Origin: JAWKOK01 sp963698255
GTDB taxonomy: Bacteria; Chloroflexota; Anaerolineae; Caldilineales; Caldilineaceae
DNA: 64,000 nucleotides
Assembly: GCA_963698255.1 (NCBI GenBank)
Contig: CAVOQD010000023.1
Span: 1 to 64,000 of the forward strand
Reading direction: 5' to 3'
The stretch's first letter is position 1, and each line of letters opens with the position of its first letter. Below, piece after piece: positions 9,312 to 20,078 of this stretch. The notes under the pieces are model-generated. The model worked only from the letters and a program-made list of their open reading frames with translations. It was not told the DNA's origin and ran no database searches. Made by a program: the position numbers and the translations under genes.

Positions 9312-11925
9312 TTGGTGCTTCGTCCTCGCCTCATGGAGCGACTCGATGGCTTGGCGAGTCTGACGCTCGTGATCGCACCGGCCGGGTACGGCAAGACCAC
9401 GCTGTTGAGTACCTGGCTGGAACAGAACGTCTTGCCGAGCGCCTGGCTATCGCTGGATCAACAGGACAACGATCCGGCCCTCTTTGTCACCTATCTAGTC
9501 TCGGCCGTGCGAACCCTCTTTCCGCTGGCCTGCCATGAGACGCTGGCGCTTGCGCAGGGAATGTCGTGGCCGCCGAGTTCGGTGATCGGCCGGAGCCTGT
9601 CACATGAACTCGCCGCCATTGACCAAGAGTTCGTGTTGGTTCTAGACGACTACCACCTCATTCATGAGCGTTCAGTTCATGAGATCTTGACTGAGTTGAC
9701 CCGCCATCCGCCGCCGGCGTTGCGCCTGGTCTTTGCCTCGCGCATCGATCCGGCATTGCCCTTGGCCAGCCTTCGGGCCCGCGGTGATGTCACCGAATTG
9801 CGTCGGGCCGATCTGAGCTTTTCACTGGCGGAAACAACCACTCTGCTGCGTGAAGAGATGCAGATGGAGCTTGATGACCGCACGCTCTCCGATCTGAATA
9901 TCCACACCGAAGGCTGGGTCGCCGGCTTGCGTCTGACCGCACTCTACTTTCAGCATATGGGTAACCCGACAGGTCGTTCGATGGGTCCAAAGGGCTACAA
10001 TCGATATACTATGGACTATCTCGTAGCCGAAATCCTGACGCAGATTCCCACCGTCAGCAAAGAATTTCTGCTCAAAACTTCGATTCTAGGGCAGATCTGC
10101 GCTCCGCTATGCGTGGCCGTGACGGGCATCGACGAGCTTGAAGGTGAGGGCGAGTCCTGTTTGGAATGGGTTGTGCGCAATAACCTATTCCTTCTCTCCG
10201 TAGACGATGAGCAGTATTGGCATCGTTATCACCATCTCTTCCGTCAACTACTGCGCGATCAACTCGAACAGCAGTACGGTCGCGCTGAAGTGGACGGTCT
10301 GCACATGAAAGCCAGCGATTGGTTCGCCGGCAACGGCTTTGCCGAGGAGGCGCTGCGGCATGCATTGGCAGCAGGCCAAACAGAGGCCGCCGTGCAGATT
10401 GTGGCTGACCATCGATGCGCGTTGATGAACGACGAACGATGGCAGCTCTTGGAGCGGTGGGTACGTCTCTTTCCGCGTGAGGTCATTGACCAGGAACCTG
10501 AACTGCTCCTATCCGAAGTATGGTTCCAGTTGAACCGCGATCAACATGCTGACATGTCGCCCGTGCTCGATCGGGTAGAAGCGTTGCTCGTTCAAATACC
10601 ACTGGACGAGGCGACCGTAGACCGCCTCTGGGGAGAAGTCGACGAACCGGCGCTCCGCGCTCTATTTCTACGCCGGAGACACTGAGCGCAGCATGTTGGC
10701 TGCGCAGCGGGCGCTGGAAAAGACACCGACATCATGGTGGATGTTCCGCGCAATGGCCCGCCTATTTTTGAGTGTTGGCTTCGTAGCGAAAGGTGATTTG
10801 GCGCAGGCGAATGCCACCCTCTATGATTCCGGCGAATCCGTGTACGACCACGCCTTTCAGTTGCGCATGTTGACCAACGCCTGTTTTATTCATTGGATTT
10901 CCGTCGATCTATCTGCGCTGCAACAGGCGGCCATCCAGATCCTGGCCAAAGCCGGCCAAGCAGAATTTCAGGTGGAGACAGTCACGTGGGCGCGCTATCA
11001 TCTGGCCATCTGCCACTATCAACGCAATGAACTGGCCGAAGCGGAAGAACAACTTACCCCGCTCGTTCGACAGCCGTACCGATCCCATGTCCAGTGTTAT
11101 CTCCACAGCGCTGCGGCCATGGCCCTGGTCTACCAGGCGCAAGGCCAGCCCGACAGAGCTCGTGACATTGCCCAGCGCATGATCACGTTCGCACTCGAGA
11201 TTGACCGCACAAACGGCCTCTTTATGGCCAAGGCCTTCCACGCGGAACTGGCGCTTCGCCAGGGACGTCTCGCCGAAGCCGTCTACTGGGCGGAACATAC
11301 GGATGTACCTCTTGCACTTCCGATGCCCTTTTTCTATCGTCTGCCTTTGACCCCGGCTCGGATCCTGATCGCGCAGAATACGCCCATCAGCCGGAAACGG
11401 GCCGGACAACGTTTATTGAATCTGCATGATTATTTCACCTCGATTCACTACACGTCGGTCGTGATCGAGGTGCTGGCTATGCAGGCGCTACTCCATCAAG
11501 TGGAAGGTCGCCAACAAGCGGCGCTGGCGACGCTCGGACAAGCCATCGCTTTGGCCGAACCAGGCGGTTCCATTCGTCCCTTCATCGATCTCGGCGAGCC
11601 GCTGCAGGAATTGCTGGAAGCGAGCCTGCGCGAACACGCGGCATCGCCTTTTGAAGCAAAGATCCTGGCCGCATTCTCACAGACTCTGCCTCACGGTGCG
11701 GCCGGCCGCCAAGCCAATGCCTCCCTGCTCACGCCGCTCACGCCGCGAGAACTTGAGGTGTTGGCTCTGCTGAGCAAGCGTTACACAAACAACGAAATTG
11801 CCGAAGCGCTGGTGATCTCTGTAGAGACAGTGGCCAGCCATCTCCAGCATATTGGTGACAAGCTCGGTGTTCGCGGACGCAGAACCATCGTGCAAGTGGC
11901 CAGAGAATTGGGTCTCCTCGAATAA
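9312..11925 (+). CDS. LuxR-family, MalT-like ATP-dependent transcriptional regulator, frameshifted
   Basis: Large STAND-type regulator of about 870 aa. Order: NTPase domain with Walker A APAGYGKTTLL (residues ~22-32) and Walker B FVLVLDDYHLI, a winged-helix/TPR-like middle, and a C-terminal LuxR HTH (LTPRELEVLALLSKRYTNNEIAEALVIS...). Such proteins bind ATP and an inducer, then activate promoters. The frame changes between about 10635 and 10650 by one extra base: VD... continues as SALYFYAGDTERSMLAAQR in the next frame. The true start is uncertain: the frame stays open well upstream and residues coded there (ITLSKLNRPRVGSRL) resemble the family N terminus, but no ATG/GTG is present, so TTG 9312 is only a placeholder. 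Targets unknown. Confidence 0.82.
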
Positions 11926-11928
11926 TCG

Positions 11929-11947
11929 CCCCCCCCCCCTTTTTTTT
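11929..11947. repeat. Homopolymer tract C11 T8
   Basis: Eleven C followed by eight T directly after the LuxR regulator's stop. Non-coding; length may be misread, and it could act as part of a terminator tail, though no stem precedes it. Confidence 0.6.
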
Positions 11948-12082
11948 ATCACCAGTTATTGGTGATGTGCAGGTCTCTAGATTGGGCTACACTGTACGTA
12001 ACATGACTCTGTGTAATCCGCATTCCACGCTTGGGTCTTTCCACATCTGACAGAACGGACCTTTCCTACCGGGAGGTTGTGC

Positions 12083-12322
12083 ATGTCACTCGCGCACGTA
12101 ACATGCAAGATATCGATTCGCGGCTCGTACGATTTTTTCTGGGCCGACTATCTGGGAGACATGGTACTGCACGCTGACGTCGAAGCGGGCGAGATTCGCA
12201 CCACCACCCTGTTCGGAGAGCCGCCAGATCTGGCCGCCTTCATCGGAATGCTCAGCTTGCTCGCCGATCTGGGCTATCCGGTCATCGGGTGCGAATACCA
12301 GCAGATTGAAGTCGAGGAATGA
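12083..12322 (+). CDS. Small conserved-looking hypothetical protein (79 aa)
   Basis: A 79-aa soluble protein, beginning MSLAHVTCKISIRGSYDFFW and containing GEIRTTTLFGEPPDLAAFIG and YPVIGCEYQQIEVEE. ATG 12083 follows GGGAGG by six bases; the TTG at 12077 lies within the ribosome-binding region and is rejected. The amino-acid pattern alternates strand-like and helical segments, consistent with a small alpha/beta fold, perhaps a sensor or ligand-binding partner. It follows the MalT-like regulator by 157 bp and precedes the arginine cluster by 77 bp. I cannot assign a family or function. Confidence 0.65.
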   Translation: MSLAHVTCKISIRGSYDFFWADYLGDMVLHADVEAGEIRTTTLFGEPPDLAAFIGMLSLLADLGYPVIGCEYQQIEVEE

Positions 12323-12399
12323 TCTCGACTATTGGTTCGGTTGATTGGTGATCAACAATGCAATAGGGCAATGCGCACAAGCAAAAGGAGTGTATACCT

Positions 12400-13897
12400 A
12401 TGGCTTCTGAAGAGATCGGAAAGAAGTTCACCTTCCCAACAGCCTACACGGTCCTGTTTATCTTGCTTATCCTGGTTGTGATTGCCACCTGGTTTGTGCC
12501 GGCTGGCCAATACGACAAGAGCGAAGACGGCGAGCCGATCCCGGGCACCTATCACCAGGTGGAATCCAACCCGCAGCGTATCATCGCCGACGGCCTGCTG
12601 GCTCCGGTCAACGGCATGTATGGTATCGAAGGGGAGGATGGCTCGGTCAGCGTCTACAATATCGGCAGCCTCTACGGGGCCATCGATGTGGCGCTCTTCG
12701 TGCTGGTCATCGGCGGCTTCTTGGCCATGACCATGGCCACCGGCGCCATTGATGCCGGCATCGGCAAGATCACCATTGCGCTCGAAGGCAAGGAGAAATG
12801 GATGATCGCCGTCCTCATGATCGTCTTTGCATTGGGCGGCACCAGCTACGGCATGGCCGAGGAGTCGCTGGCCTTCTACGGTCTGATCATCGCCGTGATG
12901 ATTGCCGCCGGCTACGACGCCATCGACGGGGGTTGCCGTCGTCATGCTCGGGGCCGGCATCGGCGTGTTGGCCTCTACGGTCAACCCCTTCGCCACCGGT
13001 GTCGCCTCCGGCTTCGCCGGCATCTCCATCGCCGATGGGCTGCGTCTCGCGCCTGCTTATTCTGGTGGTCGGGACGTGTCGTGGGCATCATCTTCGTCAC
13101 TGCGCTATGCGGAAAAGGTCAAGAAGGACCCGACCAAGTCGCTTGTCTACGACCAAAAAGAGGAGAATGAACGACGCTTCCTGGAGCGTTGCAGAGGGCG
13201 AAGAAATGCCCGAGTTCGACGGCCGGCGCAAAGTGATCATCAGCCTTTTTGCGCTTGCGTTCCTGATCATGATTTACAGCGTCATTCCCTGGACCGAGTT
13301 GGGGATGCCCCTGCCCGAGTGGGGATGGTGGTTCGGCGAGTTCACGGCGCTCTTCCTGGGTTTCGCCATCCTCATCGGCATCGTCGGTCGATTGGGGGAA
13401 GCGGGCATTTCCGAGACGTTCATCAACGGCGCCCGCGACATGCTGGGCGTGGCCTTGGTCATCGGGCTGGCGCGGGGCATCAGCGTGATCATGAGCAACG
13501 GCCTGATCATCGACACGATTCTGTACTGGGCCGAGAGCGCTGTCGCGGACTTGGGCGGCGTGGCCTTCATCAACCTGGTCCAGTTGCTCTATCTGCCGCT
13601 GGGCTTTCTCATTCCCTCCTCGTCGGGCCTGGCCACGGTCTCCATGCCGATCATGGCCCCGCTGGCCGATTCCGCCGGCGTGGATCGCAGCCTGATCGTC
13701 ACCGCCTACCAGTCGGCAAGCGGTCTGCTCAATCTGGTCAATCCCACCTTTGCCGTGGTCATGGGCGGCCTGGCCCTGGGGCGCGTGCGCTACGACAAAT
13801 GGCTGCGCTTCACCTGGCCGCTTCTGCTCATTCTGTTCCTGATCTATGCAGTCGTCCTCAGCATCGGCATCTTCTTCCCGACAGCATGGCATTCTGA
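12400..13897 (+). CDS. YfcC/ArcD-like basic amino-acid antiporter, multiply frameshifted
   Basis: Membrane protein of the YfcC (DcuC/AbgT-like) family, about 495 aa. Recognisable parts are FTFPTAYTVLFILLILVVIAT at the N terminus, VPAGQYD, GGTSYGMAEESLAFYGLII, VMLGAGIGVLASTVNPFATG and, in the second half, GLIIDTILYWAESAV and LPLGFLIPSSSGLATVSMP. At least five frame changes lie between 12928 and about 13200, each a one-base gain; the first is in GGGGG at 12928-12932. The end is ambiguous: TGA 13895-13897 is reached only with a further shift. Its place at the head of arcB-arcC-arcA supports arginine/ornithine exchange, as for ArcD, but the family also includes other substrates. ATG 12400 follows AAAAGGAG. 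Confidence 0.8.
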
Positions 13898-14002
13898 TCG
13901 AACGCTCTATCGCGATGCCTGCCCACTGCATAGCAGGCAGGCAATCTCGATACGCCTATGTAACACAACGTTTAGCACAACAGTTACATCGGAGAGACGA
14001 CA

Positions 14003-15008
14003 ATGGCTTTCAACCTACGCAATCGCAGCTTCGTCAAGCTGCTGGACTTCACGCCCGGCGGAGATCAAGTTTCTGCTGAAGCTGTCGGCGGATCTCAAGG
14101 CGGCCAAGTACGGCGGCTACGAACAGCCGCGACTGACGGGCAAGAATATCGCGCTCATCTTCGAGAAGTCCTCGACGCGCACACGCACGTCCTTTGAAGT
14201 GGCCGCCTATGACCAGGGCGCCAACGTCACCTACCTGGGGCCGGCTGGCTCTCACATCGGCCACAAGGAGACCATGAAGGACACGGCCCGGGTGCTGGGT
14301 CGCACCTACGACGGCATCGAGTATCGCGGCTTCGCCCAGGCAACGGTGGAGACACTGGCCGAATATGCCGGCGTGCCGGTCTGGAACGGGCTGACCGATG
14401 AGTTCCACCCCACCCAGATCCTGGCCGATGTGTTGACCATGACCGAACACAGCTACAAGGACCTGCCCGATATCGCCTACTGCTTCATGGGCGATGCGCG
14501 CAACAACATGGGCAATTCGTTCATGGTCGGCGGCTGCAAGCTGGGCATGGACGTGCGTCTGTGCGGGCCGAAGCATCTGTGGCCGGAAGAAGATCTGGTG
14601 GCCCAATGTCGTGAGATCGCGGCCGAGACCGGCGCTCGCCTGACGTTGACCGACGATGTGGCCGAAGGCGTCAAGGACGCCGACTTCCTCTACACCGATG
14701 TGTGGGTCTCCATGGGCGAGCCCGATTCGGTCTGGGCGGAACGGGTCAAGCTGCTCAAGCCCTACCAGGTCAATGCCGAGGCGATGGCCTTGTCCGGCAA
14801 TCCCAATGTCAAGTTCATGCACTGTCTGCCCGCCTTCCACAACACCGACACCGAAGTCGGCAAAGAGATGGAAGAGAAGTTCGGTCTGGAGCAGGGCATG
14901 GAAGTGACGGAAGAGGTCTTTGAGTCGCCGGCCTCCATCGTCTTCGATGAAGCCGAAAACCGCATGCACACCATCAAGGCGATCATGGTGGCGACGTTGG
15001 GAGACTGA
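14003..15008 (+). CDS. arcB: Ornithine carbamoyltransferase (copy 1), one frameshift
   Basis: Converts citrulline and phosphate to ornithine and carbamoyl phosphate in the arginine deiminase pathway (or the reverse in biosynthesis). Motifs: carbamoyl-phosphate loop SSTRTRTSFE, FHPTQ, and the ornithine-binding FMHCLPAFHN. About 334 aa, normal length. The frame shifts near 14058-14063, where one extra base separates LLDFTP from AEIKFLLKLSADL. ATG 14003 follows GGAGAGACGACA. It lies between the YfcC-like antiporter and arcC, so a catabolic role is favoured. A second copy at 43541-44542 is strongly similar but has STRTRCAFE, the more common form. Confidence 0.9.
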
Positions 15009-15141
15009 AGATCGAAGAACTGAGGACGCTGAAGAGCAAAGATCGAAGAACAAAGATCGACGGTGTAGAGGCAGGATTGCGATGGCTCCGTTTTTCGCTC
15101 TTCGCTCTTTGCTCAGTCTTCCACGATAAAGGAGACGCGAC

Positions 15142-16060
15142 ATGCGAATCGTCGTTGCACTGGGCGGGAACGCCCTGCTCAAGCGGGGCCAGCCATTGAC
15201 GGCCGACGAACCAACGAGCAAATGTGCAGGTTGCAGCCAAGGCGTTGGCCCCGGTGGCACACGAGCACCAGCTTGTGCTTTCCCACGGCAACGGGCCGCA
15301 GGTCGGCCTGCTGGCGTTGGAAGGCGGCCGCCTACGAAGAGGTCGAAGCCTATCCGCTGGACGTGCTGGGGGCCGAGACCGAAGGCACCATCGGCTATAT
15401 GATCGAGCAAGAGCTGGGCAACCTGCTGCCCTTTGAAGTGCCCTTTGCCACCATCCTGACCATGGTCGAAGTCGATCCGGATGATCCGGCCTTCGAGAAC
15501 CCGACCAAGTTTGTCGGGCCGGTCTATGAGAAGGCGCAGGCCGAGGCGCTGGCTGCCGACAAGGGCTGGGCCATCAAGCAGGATGGCGATATGTGGCGTC
15601 GGGTCGTGCCGTCGCCGTTGCCCAAGCGGATCTTCGAGCTGCGGCCCATCAAATGGCTGCTTGGAGAAGAATACCATCGTCATCTGCGCCGGCGGCGGCG
15701 GCATCCCGGTCATGTACGAGAAGGGCAAGGAGCGAGCGCTTGGTCGGCGTCGAAGCGGTCATCGACAAAGACCGGGCTCGCGAGTTGCTGGCCAGCGAGT
15801 TGGACGCCGACCTCTACATCATGGCCACCGATGTGGACGGCGTCTACGTCAACTGGGGCACGCCGCAACAGCGCAAGATCGACCGCGCCACGCCCGATGA
15901 ATTGGATGCCTATGACTTCGCCGCCGGCTCCATGGGGCCCAAGGTGGAGGCCGCCTGCGCCTTTGTGCGCCAGACCGGCAAGCTGGCCGCCATCGGCGCG
16001 CTGGCCGATATCGAGCAGATCGTGGCCGGCAAGGCCGGCACGATTGTCGGAAACGGATAA
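15142..16060 (+). CDS. arcC: Carbamate kinase, frameshifted
   Basis: Makes ATP from carbamoyl phosphate and ADP, the energy-yielding last step of arginine deiminase fermentation. Amino-acid kinase fold: MRIVVALGGNALLKRGQPL at the N terminus, LVLSHGNGPQVGLLALE, the glycine-rich ICAGGGGIPV, DKDRARELLASELDADLYIMAT with TDVDGVYVNWGTP, and a C-terminal AGKAGTIVGNG. Four one-base gains (near 15205, 15330, 15665 and 15735) place the parts in successive frames; corrected length is 304 aa, right for the family. ATG 15142 follows AAAGGAGA. The 130-bp gap from arcB is filled with a partly repeated GATCGAAGAAC pattern and an imperfect hairpin. Confidence 0.88.
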
Positions 16061-16062
16061 CG

Positions 16063-16137
16063 TACGGGCGGCCCTTGCGGTCGCCCGCCTGTGATCCAAT
16101 CGCTACGGGCGACCACGAGGGTCGCCCCTACGACACA
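16063..16137. repeat. Intergenic dyad repeat of the GTAGGGGC/GCCCCTAC type
   Basis: GC-rich inverted repeat with GGGCGGCCCTTGCGGTCGCC on the left and GGGCGACCACGAGGGTCGCC on the right, ending in CCCCTAC. Related arms occur at 26998-27068 and 58327-58499. Confidence 0.65.
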
Positions 16138-16155
16138 CGAAAGGAACACTCAGAC

Positions 16156-17383
16156 ATGTCTGAATTCGGCGTTCATTCTGAAGTCGGCAAACTGCGCAAG
16201 GTCATCGTCCATCGCCCAGGTCTGGAGATGCGGCGTTTGACGCCGACCAACTGCGTGGAACTGCTCTTCGACGACGTCATCTGGGCGCGCAAGGCGCGCC
16301 AGGAGCATGACGCTTTTGTGGACCTGATGCGCGCAGAGTTTGGCGTGGATGTCATGCGCGTGCATGAACTGCTGCAAGATGTGGTGGACGACAAGGCGGG
16401 CCGGGCCTATATCCTGGATCGCAAGCTGGTGCCCAACGAAGTGGGCGTGGGCGGGACGGTCGAGCTGCGGGCGTGGATGGAAGAGATGGACTCGGCCACG
16501 CTGACGGCCCATCTGATCGGCGGCGTGACCGTGTCGGAGCTGCCCGACGGACTTCCGCAAACTGGCCGAGAAGGCCTATCCCGGCACGGATTTCGTGCTG
16601 CCGCCGCTGCCCAATCAACTCTTCACCCGCGATAGCTCCTGCTGGATCTACGGCGGCGTCACGGTGAACCCCATGTACTGGCCGGCGCGGCGCAAAGAGA
16701 CGCTGCACCTGACCGCCATCTACAAATATCACCCCAAGTTCAAAGGCGGCGACTTCAACATCTGGTGGGGCGACCCTGACGTGGACCATGGCAGCGCCAC
16801 GCTCGAGGGCGGCGACGTCATGCCCATCGGCAACGGCGTGGTCCTGATCGGCATGGGCGAGCGCACCACCTATCAGGCCGTGAGCCAGGTGGCGCAGCAG
16901 CTCTTCAAGCACAAGGCCGCCGAACACGTGATCGCGGCCAAGATGCCGCCCGACCGGGCCAGCATGCACCTGGATACTATCTTCACCTTCTGCGACCGCG
17001 ACCTGGTCACCATCTATGAACCGGCCGTCAACAGCATCACGCCCATCAGCTACCGCCCCGGCGACGCCGAAGGGACGTTGGATGTGACCGTCGAAGAGAA
17101 GGGCTGGGTGGAGGTTGTGCAGGAATCGCTGGGCTTGAGCAAGTTGCGGGTGGTGCCCACCGCGGGCGACGCCTTCGAACAGGAGCGCGAGCAGTGGGAT
17201 GACGGCAACAATGTTGTTGCCCTTCAGCCCGGCGTCGTTGTTGCCTACAACCGCAACGAATGGACCAATGCCCGGCTGCGCAAGGCCGGCATCACCGTCA
17301 TGGAGATTGACGGCTCCGAATTGGGCCGTGGACGCGGCGGCGGCCATTGTATGACCTGTCCGGTGTTGCGAGACGCGGTGTAG
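16156..17383 (+). CDS. arcA: Arginine deiminase, one frameshift
   Basis: Hydrolyses arginine to citrulline and ammonia; cytoplasmic. About 408 aa. Seen motifs: GKLRKVIVHRPGLEMRRLTP at the start, LPPLPNQLFTRDSSCWI, LEGGDVMPIG, HLDTIFTFCD, and the C-terminal catalytic-cysteine loop GRGRGGGHCMTCPVLRD. One extra base near 16550-16560 joins VTVSELP to DFRKLAEKAYPGTDFVLPP in the next frame. ATG 16156 follows AAGGA. With arcB and arcC this completes the ADI pathway, giving ATP, ammonia and CO2 from arginine and raising pH. An NhaC-like antiporter follows 117 bp downstream. Confidence 0.92.
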
Positions 17384-17390
17384 AAAATCC

Positions 17391-17484
17391 TACTTGCTGC
17401 TTGCTACGTAAGGTTGTTCCAAACTGTTCCAACAGAGACGAATGGTCTGCTGCACGCACCTCACGCAGCAAGTAGCAAGCAGCA
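17391..17484. repeat. Intergenic inverted repeat, CTTGCTGCTTGCTAC type
   Basis: The left arm starts at about 17393 (CTTGCTGCTTGCTAC) and its reverse complement GTAGCAAGCAGCAA lies near 17472-17485. A related string (CTGCTTGCTTCGTGCTGCG) is found at about 59737, in another gap. Confidence 0.5.
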
Positions 17485-17500
17485 AAACGGGGAATCAACC

Positions 17501-19058
17501 ATGTCTGAACTCAAAGAAACAGCCCGAGCTATCAAGCCGCCTTCGATGGTCGACGCCCTGATTCCGATCGTTCGCGCTTATCGTACTGTTGGCGGGTGCA
17601 ATCTTCCTCTACGGCGATGGGGCCACCTCCGGTCCCACACAGGTGGCCTTGATCCTGTGTACCATAATCGCCGGGTTGGTCGGCCTGAAGAATGGCTATG
17701 CCTGGGAGGATATGGGCCACGCGGCGGTAGAGGGGATCTCTACGGCGATGGGTGCAATATTTATTCTGCTGGCCGTGGGGGCGCTGGTGGGAACCTGGAT
17801 GATGTCCGGCACGATTGCCACGCTGGTGCATCTGGGCATTCAGTTTCTGAGTCCAAACTGGTATTACCTGGCCTGTGTCTTCATCTGTGGTCTGTTGGCT
17901 TTGAGCATCGGCAGTTCCTGGACGGTGGTCGGCACTTTGGGCGTGGGCTTGATCGCGATTGCCGATGCGCTGGGCGTTTCACCGGAACTGACGGCCGGCG
18001 CAGTCATCTCCGGGGCCTATTTCGGTGACAAGATGTCTCCGCTTTCCGAGACCACCAACCTGGCTCCGGCCGTGGCCGGCACGGATCTATACACCCATAT
18101 CAGAGGTATGGTTTGGACGGCCGTGCCTTCCATCCTGATTGCTTCGCTCATGTTTCTGCTCATCGGCCTCAATACCACGCCCCAGGCGCCGCTCGATCTG
18201 ACGGAGGTGCTGGTGATCATCGAGAGTGTCTTCTACATCGGCGCGCTGACCCTCATTCCGCTGCTCGTGGTGTTGATTATGTCGTTCAGGAAGATAGCCG
18301 CATTTCCGACGATATTGGCGGGGGCATTGGTCGGCGGATTGACGGCGATGATCTTGCAGCCTGAAGTCGTGATTGCCTTCGCCAATGATCCTTCGCTTGC
18401 CAAGCCTCTGGCCATGATCAAAGGCGTATGGTCGGCAATGGCCACCGGTTTTACAATCGAGACCGGCTACGAAGGGTTGGACAGTCTCTTTTCACGCGGC
18501 GGCATGTCCAGTATGTTGACGACCGTCTGGCTCATCATCAGCGCCATGGCTTTCGGCGGCGTACTCGAGTACACCGGACTGTTGACCCGATTGTTGCAAC
18601 CGGTTGTGAATGCGGCAAAATCTGACCGAGCCTTGGTGGTAGCGACCGGTTTGACCTCGATTGGCATGAACATCGTGGCCGGTGACCAATACATGTCCAT
18701 CGTGCTCCCTGGCCGAATGTACCGCGAACTGTACCAGAAGCGAAACATCGCTCCCGAAACGCTCTCCCGTGAGTTGGAGGATACCGGCACCATCACGTCT
18801 CCCCTGGTTCCATGGAACAGTTGCGGGGCGTACATGGCGGCTACGTTGGGGATCGCCACCCTGGCCTACCTGCCGTTCTGCTTCTTCAATTTGATCAATG
18901 TGGCGCTTTCCTTTGCCTACGCCCTCTTTGGTTTCCAGATTCGTCATGTTGAAGCGGAGAAGGCTCCATTGCCGGCCCCTAACAAAGTAACGCTCTATGG
19001 CGTCGGTAACCGTCGGGCGGAACCCACTACGCCCGAGCTCGCAAGCAGCAGCCGGTAA
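17501..19058 (+). CDS. NhaC-family antiporter, one frameshift
   Basis: Polytopic membrane antiporter of the NhaC family, about 518 aa. Family signatures are IGSSWTVVGTLGVGLIAIADALG, GAYFGDKMSPLSETTNLA, FTIETGYEGLDSLFSRGGMSSML (shown in parts), LTSIGMNIVAGDQYMSIVLP and TSPLVPWNSCGAYMA. The first 25 codons from ATG 17501 (MSELKETARAIKPPSM) continue after one extra base near 17568-17576 as ALIVLLAGAIFLYGDG. Family members exchange Na+/H+, malate/lactate or amino acids. Directly behind arcA, it may be the arginine/ornithine or lysine-type exchanger, or may handle Na+ while the YfcC-like protein exchanges amino acids; the sequence alone does not decide. Confidence 0.85.
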
Positions 19059-19263
19059 GGAAGGGGGGCATGGACTTTCACGCGTAGGTTGGAGAGGCGG
19101 ACTCGCATTTTGCCTTCGTTATTTTGCGAAATCTCTGCTATACTACCGCGGAGGCGTATTGACCGGTTAGTGGGCAACCTTTTTCGGTCGATTCTGCCTC
19201 ATTTCTCTTGTTTTTCTGCAAACCACCCAAAAAAGCTAGATTTAGTACAGGAGGTAAGTGAAC

Positions 19264-19692
19264 ATGATGAAACATGGACCAGTCGATCTGGTCGTACTTG
19301 CGGTGGGGGAACCTCGTTTCGACGGCTCCATCCTCGCTGAGCTTGAGAAACAGGCTGCCAAGGGCACTATTCGCGTTCTTGATGCAATGGTGCTCTTCAA
19401 GGATGAAGATGGACGCTGCTGGGAACTCAATCTTGAGGATCTGCCGCCGGAAGATGCAGCAGCAATTGGCTTCATTGAAACCGGAACGCAGGGGCTATTG
19501 GACGCCGAGGACGCAGAAGTGCTTTATGAAGGCATGGTGCCAGGCTCGGCCGTTGTGGCGTTGGCCATCGAGCACGCCTGGGCGGTTGACCTTGTGAACG
19601 CCATCGATGCCCAGGGGCTTGAGGTAGCGATCAATGTCCGTATACCGGCGCCGGTCGTCGACGAGGCCTTCGCCTCGCTGGCAACGGATTAA
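19264..19692 (+). CDS. DUF6325 family protein (copy 1)
   Basis: Soluble protein of about 142 aa that I assign to DUF6325: GPVDLVVLAVGEPRFDGSI, an internal DAMVLFKDEDGRCWELNL segment, and a C-terminal VVALAIEHAWAVDLVNAI half. Function is unknown; members are often found near stress and membrane-protein genes. A second, diverged member lies at 39711-40136. ATG 19264 was chosen because AGGAGGT (19249-19255) sits eight bases upstream; GTG 19258 would be too near. It heads a five-gene run with short gaps (25, 67, 2 and 14 bp) and is probably the first gene of that operon. Confidence 0.78.
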   Translation: MMKHGPVDLVVLAVGEPRFDGSILAELEKQAAKGTIRVLDAMVLFKDEDGRCWELNLEDLPPEDAAAIGFIETGTQGLLDAEDAEVLYEGMVPGSAVVALAIEHAWAVDLVNAIDAQGLEVAINVRIPAPVVDEAFASLATD

Positions 19693-19717
19693 CGAACCAT
19701 TACAAAAGGAGATTGAC

Positions 19718-20011
19718 ATGCCAGGTTTGGTACGAGGAATGGCACGAACTGCGGCTGTGGTCGGTACGGCCACGGCGACAAGAGGCGCTGTGAACCGCCG
19801 ACAGGCGAACAAGAACGCAGCCGCCTATTCACAGGCTGCCGCACAGGCCGCTCCGCCGCCGCAGGAGTACTATGAACCGGCTCCGGCCCCAGCGCCTGCT
19901 CCAGAAGAGGATGTGATCACTCAGCTTGAACGCTTGGGCGCGCTCAAGGCTCAGGGCATCCTGACCGACGAGGAGTTCGATGCACAGAAGGCGAAATTAC
20001 TCGGCACGTAA
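19718..20011 (+). CDS. SHOCT-domain small protein
   Basis: A 97-aa protein. The N terminus (VRGMARTAAVVGTATATRGAV) is Ala/Thr-rich and basic, the middle is Pro/Ala-rich (APAPAPAPEED), and the C-terminal 30 residues are a clear SHOCT domain: DVITQLERLGALKAQGILTD EEFDAQKAKLL, with the usual Leu-spaced short helix pair. SHOCT domains are small oligomerisation or tethering modules, often at C termini of membrane proteins. AAAGGAGATTGAC precedes ATG 19718. It follows DUF6325 by 25 bp and shares its operon. The full role is unknown. Confidence 0.85.
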   Translation: MPGLVRGMARTAAVVGTATATRGAVNRRQANKNAAAYSQAAAQAAPPPQEYYEPAPAPAPAPEEDVITQLERLGALKAQGILTDEEFDAQKAKLLGT

Positions 20012-20078
20012 AGACGAGCGTGGTTATTTGCCGGACTAAATATCAACGATCAAACCAATCGCGAAAAGGAAGTAGACA

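Noticed and set aside
11929..11947. Phase-variable homopolymer
   Set aside because: The tract lies after the stop codon of the regulator and before a separate gene's leader; it cannot switch a reading frame. Its length may also be unreliable.
12900..13200. Programmed ribosomal frameshifting in the antiporter
   Set aside because: Five shifts within 300 bp and the same +1 sense in unrelated genes fit sequence errors better; no slippery site with a downstream structure is shared.
14049..15728. Long minus-strand open frame opposite arcB and arcC
   Set aside because: Covers two clearly recognised genes on the other strand; it is an antisense artefact of codon bias.
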